Under the pieces are notes generated by a model. The model searched no databases. It was not told where the DNA came from and was given only the letters and a program-made list of their open reading frames with translations. Source: DAHUXD01 sp963736455 (GTDB lineage Bacteria; Acidobacteriota; Thermoanaerobaculia; UBA5066; Gp7-AA6). From it: a stretch of DNA of 64,000 nt. A program made the position numbers and the translations under genes. This document shows, one piece after another, positions 41,596-51,929 of this stretch. The stretch spans positions 868,001 to 932,000 of the forward strand of contig CAVTON010000002.1 in assembly GCA_963736455.1 (NCBI GenBank), read 5' to 3'. The stretch's first letter is position 1. Each line of letters begins with the position of its first letter.

Positions 41596-42402
41596 ATGAC
41601 GATCTCGAGATGGCTCCTGGTTCTGGCGGCGGCCCTTCCAACGCTCTCGCCGCCGAGGTCCGACGATCCGGCGCCACTCGGGGATCTCGCCCGGCGGGTT
41701 CTCTCGGCGGACTATCGCGGCGACCGGCCGGAGCTGGCGGTGCTCGAGGCCGAGCTCGGACGCCTCGGAGACGGGCCCCTCTCCGAGTATCGCGACTACT
41801 GGCGGGGATTCGCTCTTTGGAGACGAGCGATCAATGGTTTCAACGAGACCCCGACGCCGGAAGATCTGACCTCCGACCTCGAAAAGGCGCTGACGCGATT
41901 CCGGGCCGCGCTCGATCGCCACCCGGACTGGATGGAAGCCCGGCTGGCCATGGCGGGCTGCTGGGGCAACCTGATTTTTCTCGCGGGGCGAGACGAAGAT
42001 CGACGCAGGACGATCCTGGCCGAGGCGCTTCCTTCCTTTCGATTCGTGATGGAGAACGCCGGAGACAATCCCCGGGCGCTCTGGATCAAGGGCGGAATGC
42101 AGATGTCGGCGCCGCCCCCGACCGGCGGCGACTTCCCGAGAGCGGCCGCCACCCTGGAGCACGGGGTCGTTTGCGCGTGGCGCGAGGCGGCCCGGACCGC
42201 GCCCTCCTGGGAACCGCGCTGGGGCGGTCCCGAGAACCTGATGGATCTCGCGTGGCTCTACTCCCACGCTCCGGAGAAGGACCGTCGCGCCGCGCTGGCC
42301 TACGCGCGGGGGGCCGTGACGGCCGTCCCCGAATGGCACTACGTGCGCGACCTCCTGATCCCCCGGATCGAGGCGCTTCCCTCCGCGTCGGCCGCGCCCT
42401 GA
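41596..42402 (+). CDS. Secreted helical (TPR-like) protein of unknown function
   Basis: A 268-residue protein with a signal peptide (ISRWLLVLAAALPTLSPP). The rest is helical and TPR-like in spacing (FRAALDRHPDWMEARLAMAG, DNPRALWIKGGMQ, DLAWLYSHAPEKDRRAALAY), without a clear consensus repeat. The start is ATG 41596, with GGAGG 7 nt upstream. It precedes a LytS/LytTR pair by 50 nt on the same strand and may be co-transcribed with it. No enzymatic motif is visible. Confidence 0.72.
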   Translation: MTISRWLLVLAAALPTLSPPRSDDPAPLGDLARRVLSADYRGDRPELAVLEAELGRLGDGPLSEYRDYWRGFALWRRAINGFNETPTPEDLTSDLEKALTRFRAALDRHPDWMEARLAMAGCWGNLIFLAGRDEDRRRTILAEALPSFRFVMENAGDNPRALWIKGGMQMSAPPPTGGDFPRAAATLEHGVVCAWREAARTAPSWEPRWGGPENLMDLAWLYSHAPEKDRRAALAYARGAVTAVPEWHYVRDLLIPRIEALPSASAAP

Positions 42403-42452
42403 GCGCGCCGCCGGTTGCGGCGGAAGGGCTTCCACCGCGAGAATCCGCTCCC

Positions 42453-43547
42453 ATGGCCAACGGGGCGACGATCCCGAGCGGCGGCGCGCCCCACCCGCGG
42501 GTGTCCTACGCCGCGGCGTGGGCCGTGCTCTTCGGCGTCTACACGGCTCTCTTCGCCGCTTCGGGCATTCCGGTGCCGATGGCCGCCCGGGGCGCAGCCG
42601 CGGCCGCGCTTCCTCCGGCCCTCGTCGGACTCGGGGCCCTCGGGCTCGCGAAGCGTTGGCCCTGGCCTCCGGCGGGTCGGTGGCGGCTCGGAGTCCGATT
42701 GGCGGCGGCGCTCTTCGGGATGGCGGTCCTGTCGGCCGCGATCTGGCTCGTGATCGTCGGGGTCGACGTGCGCATCGGATCCGCCGGAGCGCGCCGGCCC
42801 ACGGCCCCCATCGTCGCGTGGCAGTTCGTGATCGATTTCCTGCTCCTGCTCTCGCTCGCCGGCGTCGGCTATGCCCGGCACACGGCCGAGGCGCTGCGGG
42901 ACGCGCGGGAGACGACCGCGCGCGCCGAGGCTCTGCGGGCGCGCGCCGAGCTCCAGCTGCTCCGCTCGCAGGTGCAGCCGCACTTCATCCTCAACGTCCT
43001 GCACGCCCTGCTCGGGCTGGTTCGCCGCGACCCGGCCCGCGCGGAGAAGGCGCTCGAGCGCCTCGGCGAGCTTCTGCGCTTCGGCTCCGAGGTGCATCAG
43101 TCCGACCGGGACTGGGTGCCGCTCTCCCGCGAATGGGAGTTCGTGACGAGCTACGTCGAACTCGAGCGGATCCGGCTGGGCGATCGACTGAGCGTCTCGA
43201 TGTTCGCCGAGCCGGACGCGCTCGAGGTTTCGCTGCCTCCCTTCGCCCTTCAGCCGCTGGTCGAGAACGCCATCGCGCACGGCGTCGCTCCCCGCGCCCC
43301 GGGAGGACGCGTCGTCGTCTCGGCCCGCAGGTCCGGCGGACGGCTGCAGCTCTCCGTGTGCGACGACGGGCCGGGCGCATCCGAGGCCGAGCTCGCGGCG
43401 AGCCCTCGGCTCGGTTTGCGCCTGCTGCGAGAACGGCTGGCCGCGCTCTACGGCGACCGGGCCCGCGTCCGGTTCGATTCGCCGCCGGGCGGCGGCTTCT
43501 CGGTTCTGCTCGACCTGCCCGACGACGGCCCGAGGGAGCGGGGATGA
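42453..43547 (+). CDS. LytS-type sensor histidine kinase
   Basis: A 364-residue kinase with four helices (residues about 20-140), a coiled segment (ALRDARETTARAEALRARAE) and a His_kinase domain: H-box QVQPHFILNVLHALL with His177, N-box ALQPLVENAIAHG, G-box CDDGPGAS and GLRLLRERLAALYG. It differs from the first LytS pair in its PHFILN variant. It overlaps the response-regulator start as ATGA. The ligand is unknown. Confidence 0.92.
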   Translation: MANGATIPSGGAPHPRVSYAAAWAVLFGVYTALFAASGIPVPMAARGAAAAALPPALVGLGALGLAKRWPWPPAGRWRLGVRLAAALFGMAVLSAAIWLVIVGVDVRIGSAGARRPTAPIVAWQFVIDFLLLLSLAGVGYARHTAEALRDARETTARAEALRARAELQLLRSQVQPHFILNVLHALLGLVRRDPARAEKALERLGELLRFGSEVHQSDRDWVPLSREWEFVTSYVELERIRLGDRLSVSMFAEPDALEVSLPPFALQPLVENAIAHGVAPRAPGGRVVVSARRSGGRLQLSVCDDGPGASEAELAASPRLGLRLLRERLAALYGDRARVRFDSPPGGGFSVLLDLPDDGPRERG

Positions 43548-44287
43548 GCGGGGTCCGCGCGAGGGCGCTGATCGCGGAGGACGAGGCTCCGGCTCGAGAG
43601 AGCCTGCGAGAGTACCTCGCGAGCGTGCCGGCGATCGAGATCGTGGGCGAGGCCGTGGATGGACGAACCGCCCTCGCGCTGGCCGACGCGCAGCTTCCCG
43701 ACCTGCTCTTTCTCGACGTGCGCCTGCCCGAGCTGTCCGGCCTCGAGGTCGCGCGGCGGATCCGGCATCGCGCGGAGATCGTGTTTACGACGGCGTACGA
43801 CCGTTTCGCCGTCGCCGCTTTCGAGATCGGCGCGATCGACTATCTCGTCAAGCCTTTCGGCCGGGAGCGCCTCGTCGGCGCCGTCGAACGCGCCCTGACG
43901 CGCCTCGGCCAGGCCGCGGTCGGAGCCGGCGACCGCGCCCGCGACTCGCTCGCCCGGGGGCCGCTCGAGCGCCTCTTCGCGCGCCACGGCGACCGCATCG
44001 TTCCGATCGCGTGCAGCGGCATCCGGCGCATCCAGGCCCAGGGCGACTACGCCGAGGTGCATGCGGCCGAGGGCATCTTCCTGATCCACGTGACGCTGGC
44101 GGAGCTCTCGGAGCGGCTCGATCCGGCGCGGTTCCGTCAGGTTCACCGCTCCCACATCGTCAGCCTCGACGCGATCGCTCACATGCGACCCCACGACGAC
44201 CGGCGGCTGGCGATCACGCTGAGGGACGGCAGCATCGTCGTCGCCAGCCGCGCCGCCTCGGAAGAGCTGCGCCGCCTGGCGCGCTGA
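43544..44287 (+). CDS. LytTR-family response regulator
   Basis: A 247-residue regulator. The receiver has AEDEAPAR, phospho-acceptor Asp58 (LLFLDVRLPELSG), Thr in FTTAYD and Lys in VKPFG. The LytTR domain has CSGIRRIQAQGDYAEVHA, RQVHRSHIVSLDAI and LAITLRDGSIVVASR. It is the cognate partner of the kinase it overlaps. Likely targets are its own operon or envelope genes. Confidence 0.92.
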   Translation: MSGVRARALIAEDEAPARESLREYLASVPAIEIVGEAVDGRTALALADAQLPDLLFLDVRLPELSGLEVARRIRHRAEIVFTTAYDRFAVAAFEIGAIDYLVKPFGRERLVGAVERALTRLGQAAVGAGDRARDSLARGPLERLFARHGDRIVPIACSGIRRIQAQGDYAEVHAAEGIFLIHVTLAELSERLDPARFRQVHRSHIVSLDAIAHMRPHDDRRLAITLRDGSIVVASRAASEELRRLAR

Positions 44288-44308
44288 GACCGGTTTCGTT
44301 GAAGCGAG

Positions 44309-44842
44309 CTACAGCGAGCGAGCGTAGAAGCGGATCTCCGGGGACTCCTCGGAGAGCCGGATCATGCGCTCGAAGGTGAGGCCGAGCTTTTCGAGAACGC
44401 GGATGGACCGGGCATTCTCCGGGTTGGTGATGGCGGCGACGCGCCGCAGGCCGACGTCGTCCTTCGCGAAGCGGAGGACCGCCGAGGCCGACTCGTGGGC
44501 ATAGCCGAGGCCCCGGAACGGCGGCAGAAACGCATAGCCGACGTCGACGTCTTCGAGCGCCTCGCGCTTGACGAGGCCGCAGAGGCCGGCCGGCGCACCG
44601 TCCGCCTTCTGCTCGACGATCAGAAGTCCGAAGCCGTGCCGCGCGTAACTCTCCAGGGGCCCGGTCCGGATGTAGTTGCGGGCGTCCTCGAGCGTACGGA
44701 CGCCCTTGTCTCCGATGAAGCGCAGCCAGTCCGGGTCGTTCAGGATTTCGAGGATGAAGGGCGCGTCGGCGAGGCTCACCCGGCGAAGGCGCAGCCGTTC
44801 GCTCTCGAGGACGCCGCGGGCTTCAGGCGTACTGGGCGACAC
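44309..44842 (-). CDS. GNAT acetyltransferase, RimJ/RimL-like
   Basis: A 177-residue N-acetyltransferase (SERLRLRRVSLADAPFILEI, DWLRFIGDKGVRTLEDARNY, GYAFLPPFRGLGYAHESASA with the acetyl-CoA loop, AITNPENARSIRVLEKLGL). Such enzymes acetylate protein N-termini or small amines. No ATG precedes the domain. GTG 44842 is the nearest usual start and makes the gene overlap the tautomerase gene by 20 nt. A non-standard start a few codons further in is also possible. Confidence 0.82.
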   Translation of the reverse strand: MSPSTPEARGVLESERLRLRRVSLADAPFILEILNDPDWLRFIGDKGVRTLEDARNYIRTGPLESYARHGFGLLIVEQKADGAPAGLCGLVKREALEDVDVGYAFLPPFRGLGYAHESASAVLRFAKDDVGLRRVAAITNPENARSIRVLEKLGLTFERMIRLSEESPEIRFYARSL

Positions 44843-45203
44843 CGTTGCCGAAGGACCAGTTTTCCTTGACCACCTCGACGAGGTTGACGAAGACGTCCTC
44901 GGACCGAACCCCCGGGCGTTCGCCGAGGCGGCGAACGATGGCGGCATAGAGGGCCCGCTTCTGGTCGAGCGTCCGGCCGAGGCTCATCGTGATCTGGACG
45001 AAGACGACTCCGTCCGACCGGGAGATGCCGAGGTAGCTCCGGTCGAACACGAGCAGATCCTTCGGATGTTTCGTCAGGACCTGGAACCGGTCCTGGTCGG
45101 GGATGCCGATGGCCTCGACGAGCGCGCGGTGGACGCCGTCTCCGATCGCCGCCAGATCCGCATCCGGGCGATCCTCGAGCACGTCGACGCGCACCAGCGG
45201 CAT
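44823..45203 (-). CDS. Tautomerase-family protein (4-OT/MSAD-like)
   Basis: A 126-residue protein starting MPLVRVDVLE, so Pro1 becomes N-terminal and catalytic after Met removal. The length and segments VEAIGIPDQDRFQVLTKH, VFVQITMSLGRTLDQKRALY and EDVFVNLVEVVKENWSFGNG match the longer tautomerase branch related to malonate-semialdehyde decarboxylase. Substrate is unknown. The start is ATG 45203 with AGGAGG 7 nt upstream; it overlaps the GNAT gene. Confidence 0.87.
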   Translation of the reverse strand: MPLVRVDVLEDRPDADLAAIGDGVHRALVEAIGIPDQDRFQVLTKHPKDLLVFDRSYLGISRSDGVVFVQITMSLGRTLDQKRALYAAIVRRLGERPGVRSEDVFVNLVEVVKENWSFGNGVAQYA

Positions 45204-45261
45204 GCGAGCCTCCTTCGGCCGGGAAGCTTACTCGACCGGAGCGAAGGGCGGGGAAGCGCCC

Positions 45262-45753
45262 TCAGATACCCTCGTCGGCCGTCGGTCCGTAGATCGAGGG
45301 GAGCGGGACATCGTTCTCCCGCAGGTAGACGGTCAACTGCCCGCGGTGGTGGATCGAATGGTTCATCAGAACGCCGCGAAGAACGCTGCGACGGCTCGCC
45401 TCGAAGAAGAGCGAGCCGTCCGGCTTGAGGACCCGGTAATCCGCGCCGAGGCTCTCGACGGGCATCTCGGCGAGCGCCGTGCGGCTGCCGGCGACGTTCG
45501 CGTCGAAGCGGGCGACGAAGTCGGCCGCGGAGCTCATCGCGGGAGCCTTTTCGCTGCCCACCTGGAAGGACGCGGCCTTCGCCCGCGTGCCCCACCGCGC
45601 GAGCTCCGTCAGGTGGGTGGCGAGCTCGCCGAGGGTCCGGGACTTGTCGTGGGGCTTCCAGGCAAGGCGGTCGGCCGGGATCCGCTCGAGGAGGCGACGG
45701 GTCTTGGCCATTTCCATGTCGAACTCGGGCAGCAGCGCGTCGATATAGCTCAT
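45262..45753 (-). CDS. DinB-family protein
   Basis: A 163-residue four-helix protein with the three DinB metal ligands: His47 (LATHLTELARWG) and the two His of NHSIHHRGQLTVYLR. DinB/YfiT-like proteins bind a divalent metal and include thiol-dependent transferases; most, including this one, have no known substrate. The start is ATG 45753. Confidence 0.88.
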   Translation of the reverse strand: MSYIDALLPEFDMEMAKTRRLLERIPADRLAWKPHDKSRTLGELATHLTELARWGTRAKAASFQVGSEKAPAMSSAADFVARFDANVAGSRTALAEMPVESLGADYRVLKPDGSLFFEASRRSVLRGVLMNHSIHHRGQLTVYLRENDVPLPSIYGPTADEGI

Positions 45754-45818
45754 ACCGGGCTATACGCCGTCAGGCCGGACGGCGGTTCGGAAAAAGCGCG
45801 TCGAGCTCGAAATCCGAC

Positions 45819-47732
<1,914 letters not shown>

Positions 47733-47740
47733 AAGGGACA

Positions 47741-47746
47741 CTCCTT
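47741..47746 (-). promoter_or_regulatory. Shine-Dalgarno AAGGAG deciding the ftsH start
   Basis: AAGGAG on the minus strand is 8 nt before TTG 47732 and runs straight into the alternative GTG (47741-47739), which excludes the latter. Confidence 0.6.
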
Positions 47747-47792
47747 CCGGGCCCGTACCCGGTCAACCAGTTTAACGGACTCCCGGCGGGAT

Positions 47793-48308
47793 TTATTGCT
47801 CGGGGACGACCTCATAGATGTCCGGCAGATGGGCGTGCAGGCCTTCGTGCTCCATGCCGTAGCCCGCGAAGAGGCCGTCGCCCTCGGCGGAGAAGAGCGA
47901 GAAATCGACGGCCACGTTGGTCTTGCGGTCGAGGGGCTTGTCCACGACCGCGCCGAGGTGGATGGAGGCCGCCCCGGACCCTTTCAGGTGATCCATCAGG
48001 TACGTCTCGATGACCCCGGTGTGCACGACGTCCTTCAGGAGAAGCACGTGCTTGTCCTTGACCGTGAAGCCGCTCGCGAAGTCGATCTGCAGCACTTCGC
48101 GGGCGCCCTCCGCGCGCCGGACGTGGAGGAACTCGCAGGAGAACGGGCCCCTGAGCTTGCGCGCCAGGTCGGCCATGAAGAACGCCGAGCCCTTGAGGAT
48201 CGACACGACGATCAGGGGTCTGTCCCGCAGATCCCGGTCCACGGCCCCGGCCACCGCCTCCACCCGTTCGGCGATCTGGCGCGATTCGTGGCGCCGCTCG
48301 AGTCTCAC
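47793..48308 (-). CDS. hpt: Hypoxanthine phosphoribosyltransferase-like, altered PRPP loop
   Basis: A 171-residue type I phosphoribosyltransferase of normal HPRT length and order (PLIVVSILKGSAFFMADLAR; VVDKPLDRKTNVAVDF; GYGMEHEGLHAHLPDIYEV). The PRPP loop normally reads EDxxDTG; here it is K92-D-V-V-H96-T-G, so the first acid and the Asp taken as catalytic base are Lys and His. The late YRNLP segment has also lost its Arg (HAHLP). It may have changed chemistry or act as a regulator. The start is GTG 48308 in a GTGA overlap with tilS. Family membership is sure; activity is doubtful. Confidence 0.82.
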   Translation of the reverse strand: MRLERRHESRQIAERVEAVAGAVDRDLRDRPLIVVSILKGSAFFMADLARKLRGPFSCEFLHVRRAEGAREVLQIDFASGFTVKDKHVLLLKDVVHTGVIETYLMDHLKGSGAASIHLGAVVDKPLDRKTNVAVDFSLFSAEGDGLFAGYGMEHEGLHAHLPDIYEVVPEQ

Positions 48309-49369
48309 CCAGAACCCTCCCCGCTCGTGGTTTCGGCCGAATCCGGCCGGAGGGGATCGTACATCGGCCCCGGCTCGCGCGAACGCACCGAGAGGGTCCC
48401 GGCGCGGCTCTCGATCCGGATGCGGCGTCCCGCCTCGAAGCGGAAATCCTTTCCGCGGGCGAGAAGCGAGAGCAGCGTCTCGCGCTCACGGCCGGTCATG
48501 GGCGCGCGCCCCTCGCGCGCAAACGGGCCCGCCAGGCGATCGATCGCGAGCCGCTGGAGCTCGGCCGGGGACTCGGCCAGCGCCCGCGCCGGCACCGCGA
48601 CGCGTCCCTCGAGCCTCCGGACGAGAGGGGCAATCTCTTCCTCGTAGTCGGCCTCGAGACGAAGCCGCTCGGCGCGCCGGCCGTCGAGCTCCTCGGCCAT
48701 GGCAGAGAGCGCGGCCTCGCCGCCCGGAGCGGCGCGCAGTGCCGCCAAAGACCGCCGCACGCGGTTTCTCGAGAAACGAAGATTGCCGTTCGTGGCGTCG
48801 CGGCGGTGGCCGATTCCCCGAGCGGCCAGGAAGGCGAGGATCTCTTCGCGCGTGACCGCGAGCAGCGGCCGCACGACGCCATCCGCGCGGGATTCCCGCG
48901 GTCCGGCGAGCGAGGCGATGCCGCCGCGGCGTTCGCGGGCGAGGGCCAGCGATTCGAGAGCGTCGTCGTGCTGGTGAGCGGTCGCGACCCGGTCCGCGGC
49001 GGCCTCGCGGGCCATCTCGAGCAGCGCGGCATAGCGGGCATGGCGAGCGCCGGCCTCGGGCGAGGCCCGGAGGTCCCGCGCCGCGGCGGCGGCGTCGACG
49101 CGCCGGCTGAGAAAGGGCAGGCCCAGGCGCCGGGCATGATCCGCGACGAAGGCGAGGTCGCGGTCGGCCTCTCGGGCTCGCCAGCCGTGATGCACGTGGG
49201 CGACCGACAGGCGCCAGGCCGTCTCGGGCGCCAGCTCGGCCGCGCCGTGGAGCAGGGCCATCGAATCCGCCCCGCCGGACACGGCGAGCAAAATTGGCAC
49301 ACCGGCGGGAAGCAGGGCGGCGTCTTGCGCACCCCTCAGGGCCTCGAGCACGGCATCCATCGCGTCCAT
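48305..49369 (-). CDS. tilS: tRNA(Ile)-lysidine synthetase
   Basis: A 354-residue PP-loop ATPase with LLAVSGGADSMALLH (SGGxDS), VAHVHHGWRAREADRD and VATAHQHDDALES. It modifies C34 of tRNA-Ile(CAU) to lysidine so that it reads AUA. The C-terminal substrate domains are shorter and Arg-rich compared with E. coli TilS. It overlaps hpt by GTGA, and tilS-hpt-ftsH is a common conserved order. The start is ATG 49369, with MDAVLEAL as a possible second start 9 nt in. Confidence 0.92.
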   Translation of the reverse strand: MDAMDAVLEALRGAQDAALLPAGVPILLAVSGGADSMALLHGAAELAPETAWRLSVAHVHHGWRAREADRDLAFVADHARRLGLPFLSRRVDAAAAARDLRASPEAGARHARYAALLEMAREAAADRVATAHQHDDALESLALARERRGGIASLAGPRESRADGVVRPLLAVTREEILAFLAARGIGHRRDATNGNLRFSRNRVRRSLAALRAAPGGEAALSAMAEELDGRRAERLRLEADYEEEIAPLVRRLEGRVAVPARALAESPAELQRLAIDRLAGPFAREGRAPMTGRERETLLSLLARGKDFRFEAGRRIRIESRAGTLSVRSREPGPMYDPLRPDSAETTSGEGSG

Positions 49370-49382
49370 CGTAACGCCCCGC

Positions 49383-49388
49383 TAGAAT
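49383..49388 (+). promoter_or_regulatory. -10 box TAGAAT before outer-membrane protein gene
   Basis: TAGAAT lies 16 nt before ATG 49405; a GGAGG stands between them, so this transcript has a short leader with a ribosome site. Confidence 0.4.
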
Positions 49389-49404
49389 CGGCGCGGAGGT
49401 TTCC

Positions 49405-50268
49405 ATGAGATCACGCTGGCGGGCGGCGCTCTTTCTGGCGGCGATGGGCCTGGCGGTGTCTATCTGCGGACAGGACAAGGCCGAGCCGTCCGCCGCGGAT
49501 CAGGCCGAGGAGGCGAACAAGCTCGCCCAGGCGCTCGCCAACCCGGTCGCGAACCTCTGGTCGCTGCAGTTCCAGTTCAACAACTTCCAGCTGACGAACG
49601 ATCGCTGGAACTACAACCTCAACTTCCAGCCCGTCATGCCGGTGAGCCTGACCGGCTGCTGGAACCTCATCACGCGCCCCGTCATCCAGGTCTACAACAG
49701 CGCTCCCTACGAGACGTCGACGGGCGCCGACGCGCGGACGACGAACTTCGGCGACTGGACCCAGCTCGAGCTGCTTTCCCCGACGAACACCGGCGACTGG
49801 CTTCTCGGCGCCGGCCCGACCTTCATTTTTCCGACGGCCGGCTCGGTCTACACGGGCCAGGGCAAGTTCCAGGTCGGTCCCGCCGCCGTCGCCGCCTACA
49901 TGACGAAGAAATTCATCATCGGCCTCTTCCCGCAGCAGTGGTGGTCCTACGCCGGCGATCCGAACCGGTCGAACACGAGCCAGATGAACCTCCAGCCGAT
50001 CATCAACTTCTTCTTCGAGGGCGGCTGGAACGTGGGCTACTCCGGGAACATCCTGGCCGACTGGCGGCAGCCTGCGAACAACCGCTGGACCGTGCCCATC
50101 GGCATCGGCGCCGGGAAGGTCGTGAAGTTCGGGCGGCTGCCCGTCAAGGTTTCGCTCGCCGGGCAGTACATGGTGACGCAGCCCGATCCGGTCGGGCAGA
50201 AGTGGAACGTCCAGGTCCAGTTCACGCCCGTGCTGCCCAAGCTGATCAAGGGCACGCTGTTCGACTAG
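49405..50268 (+). CDS. Outer-membrane beta-barrel protein ('neuromedin U'-labelled family)
   Basis: A 287-residue protein with a signal peptide (AALFLAAMGLAVSICG). It has the recurrent segments of a bacterial family often mislabelled neuromedin U: NPVANLWSLQFQFNN, LNFQPVMPVSL, WNLITRPVIQVY, WLLGAGPTFIFPTA, KFQVGPAAVAAYM, LQPIINFFFEGGWNVGYSG, NRWTVPIGIGAGKVVKFG and the aromatic-rich C-terminal strand VQVQFTPVLPK. Alternating hydrophobic residues point to a barrel, perhaps a transporter of aromatic or fatty compounds. The start is ATG 49405 with GGAGG 8 nt upstream. Confidence 0.82.
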   Translation: MRSRWRAALFLAAMGLAVSICGQDKAEPSAADQAEEANKLAQALANPVANLWSLQFQFNNFQLTNDRWNYNLNFQPVMPVSLTGCWNLITRPVIQVYNSAPYETSTGADARTTNFGDWTQLELLSPTNTGDWLLGAGPTFIFPTAGSVYTGQGKFQVGPAAVAAYMTKKFIIGLFPQQWWSYAGDPNRSNTSQMNLQPIINFFFEGGWNVGYSGNILADWRQPANNRWTVPIGIGAGKVVKFGRLPVKVSLAGQYMVTQPDPVGQKWNVQVQFTPVLPKLIKGTLFD

Positions 50269-50371
50269 GGCGGCCGCGCCGTCCGCGACGACGACGGCTG
50301 CCCCCGCCTCTTCCGCCTCGCGAAGGCGGGAGAGGTGCGCCGATATCATGTCCGGCCTGGAGGAGCGATCC

Positions 50372-51784
50372 ATGACTTCTCGCCGCGTCACTTCCCTCGG
50401 ATACCGGCTCGCGCGCTGCCTCCTCGGGCTGTGTCTCGCCTCCGCGGTCTCCTGCGCGCACCTCCCGTTCAAGCGGAACCCGGGGCCGCCCAACATCGCC
50501 GTCGAGGGAAAGGCTCCGTTGACCGTCTCGGAGCTGCAGTTCGAGGTCCTGCGGTATGCCGACAACTACAGCGACTCGGTCGCCCACGCCGCCGATCGGG
50601 TCTCCCGGGACCTCGGCTCTCGCGACGCCCAGGTCGAATCGCTCAAGTGGAAGCTTCAGCAGGCGACCGCCGCTTACGTGAATGCGACCGGACAGAATCC
50701 GGTCTGGAATGCGCTGGACATGGTCGGCCTCGCGACCGTTTCGCGGATGGTGATCGAGGACGCCAAGTCGCGCGCGATCTTCGGCGGCGCCCTGGGACCT
50801 CTGGTGGAGACCCATCGGAATCTCGAGGCGACGGCCTGGACCCTGGCCGATCAGTTCCTCGAGCCCTCGGAGCGCAAGGAGCTCGAGGATCTCTTCGCGG
50901 AATGGCGCCGGCAGAATCCGAACGAGCGCAGCGTCTCCGGCGTCCACTTCCGGGAGTTCGCGGTGGCGCTCGGCAAGGCCTCGTCGCCTTCGGCGGTCAA
51001 GGCGACCAGCATCTTTTCGCTTCTCTACCTCGATCCGTTCGCGGGTCTCGACCCGACCACGGTCGCGATCGAACAGTCCCGCGAGCTCGCGTCGCGCACC
51101 GTCGCCTACGCCGAGAGAATGCCGACGCTCCTGCGATGGCAGGCCGAGCTGCTCGCCCTGCAGGTCGCGCGCCAGCCCGATCCGCAGGAGCTCATGGCGG
51201 ACGTCGATCGCGTCTCGCACTCGGTCGAGAGCGTCGCGAAGACCGCCGAGGGCTTTCCGATCCTGGTCGACACCCAGCGCAAGGAGGCCATCGACCAGCT
51301 CTTCGCCGGAGTGACCGCTCAGCGAGAGGCGCTCCTCGCCGGCATGGACGCCCGCGAGGGCAAGCTCCGCGAATTGCTCGGCCAGACGAAGCAGACACTC
51401 GACGCGGGCGCGCAGATGTCGGACTCGCTGAAAGGCACGATCGGAGCCCTGGACGCCTTCGTCCACTACGTGTCGCCGCCGCCGGATCCCCACGCTCCGC
51501 CGGCGCCGAAGGGCAAGTCGTTCGACCCGCTCGACTACGGCAAGGCGGCGGCGGACGTCGGCGGGATGGCGCGGGACCTGACGTCGCTGCTTGCCTCCGT
51601 GGACCGCACGGCGCCGCAGCTCGGCGTGCTGGGTCAGCGGACGGCCGAGGAGCTGAGGGGCGTCGTGGACCACGCGTTCTGGCGCGGACTCCTGCTGATT
51701 GCCGTGCTCCTGATCGGAGCGATCCCGGCGACCCTGGCCTACAAGGGGCTCGCCCGGCGATTCTTCGCCCCGCGGGCGAGCTGA
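50372..51784 (+). CDS. Putative lipoprotein with C-terminal membrane helix
   Basis: A 470-residue protein. The N-terminal signal (LARCLLGLCLASAVSC) ends in a lipobox-like AVSC, and the chain continues AHLPFKRN. A long helical body with coiled-coil character (about residues 60-430; TQRKEAIDQLFAGVTAQREA, EGKLRELLGQTKQTLDAG) is followed by a C-terminal helix (GLLLIAVLLIGAIPATLAY). It is rich in Ala, Leu and Glu, with a Pro-rich insert (PPPDPHAPPAPKG). No family is recognised. The start is ATG 50372, with GGAGG about 9 nt upstream; an ATG at 50348 lacks a ribosome site. Confidence 0.68.
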   Translation: MTSRRVTSLGYRLARCLLGLCLASAVSCAHLPFKRNPGPPNIAVEGKAPLTVSELQFEVLRYADNYSDSVAHAADRVSRDLGSRDAQVESLKWKLQQATAAYVNATGQNPVWNALDMVGLATVSRMVIEDAKSRAIFGGALGPLVETHRNLEATAWTLADQFLEPSERKELEDLFAEWRRQNPNERSVSGVHFREFAVALGKASSPSAVKATSIFSLLYLDPFAGLDPTTVAIEQSRELASRTVAYAERMPTLLRWQAELLALQVARQPDPQELMADVDRVSHSVESVAKTAEGFPILVDTQRKEAIDQLFAGVTAQREALLAGMDAREGKLRELLGQTKQTLDAGAQMSDSLKGTIGALDAFVHYVSPPPDPHAPPAPKGKSFDPLDYGKAAADVGGMARDLTSLLASVDRTAPQLGVLGQRTAEELRGVVDHAFWRGLLLIAVLLIGAIPATLAYKGLARRFFAPRAS

Positions 51785-51841
51785 ACCCGGCCCGCCGCCC
51801 CGATGGGCGCGGGCCGGGAATTCTCTATATCGCGAAGGGCC

Positions 51842-51893
51842 GTAGGGGCGGGGCTTGTCCCCGCCCGCGGGCGGCCGCAAGGGCCGCCCCTAC
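51842..51893. repeat. Palindromic intergenic repeat (GTAGGGGCGG type)
   Basis: Outer arms GTAGGGGCGG (51842-51851) and CCGCCCCTAC (51884-51893) enclose two small hairpins: CGGGG-cttgt-CCCCG (51849-51863) and GGGCGGCC-gcaag-GGCCGCCC (51869-51889). It lies between two converging 3' ends, like the element at 27645-27730 but unrelated in sequence. Confidence 0.72.
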
Positions 51894-51929
51894 AAAGACA
51901 AAGCAACACAGGACTTCCGCTGCAGCACG

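Noticed and set aside
47733..47741. GTG 47741 as the ftsH start
   Set aside because: The only ribosome site (47741-47746) would then touch the start codon; TTG 47732 gives 8-nt spacing and a family-like N-terminus.
49411..50565. 384-codon frame opposite the outer-membrane barrel gene
   Set aside because: Charged, repetitive composition without hydrophobic core. The plus-strand gene has a signal peptide, ribosome site and family match.
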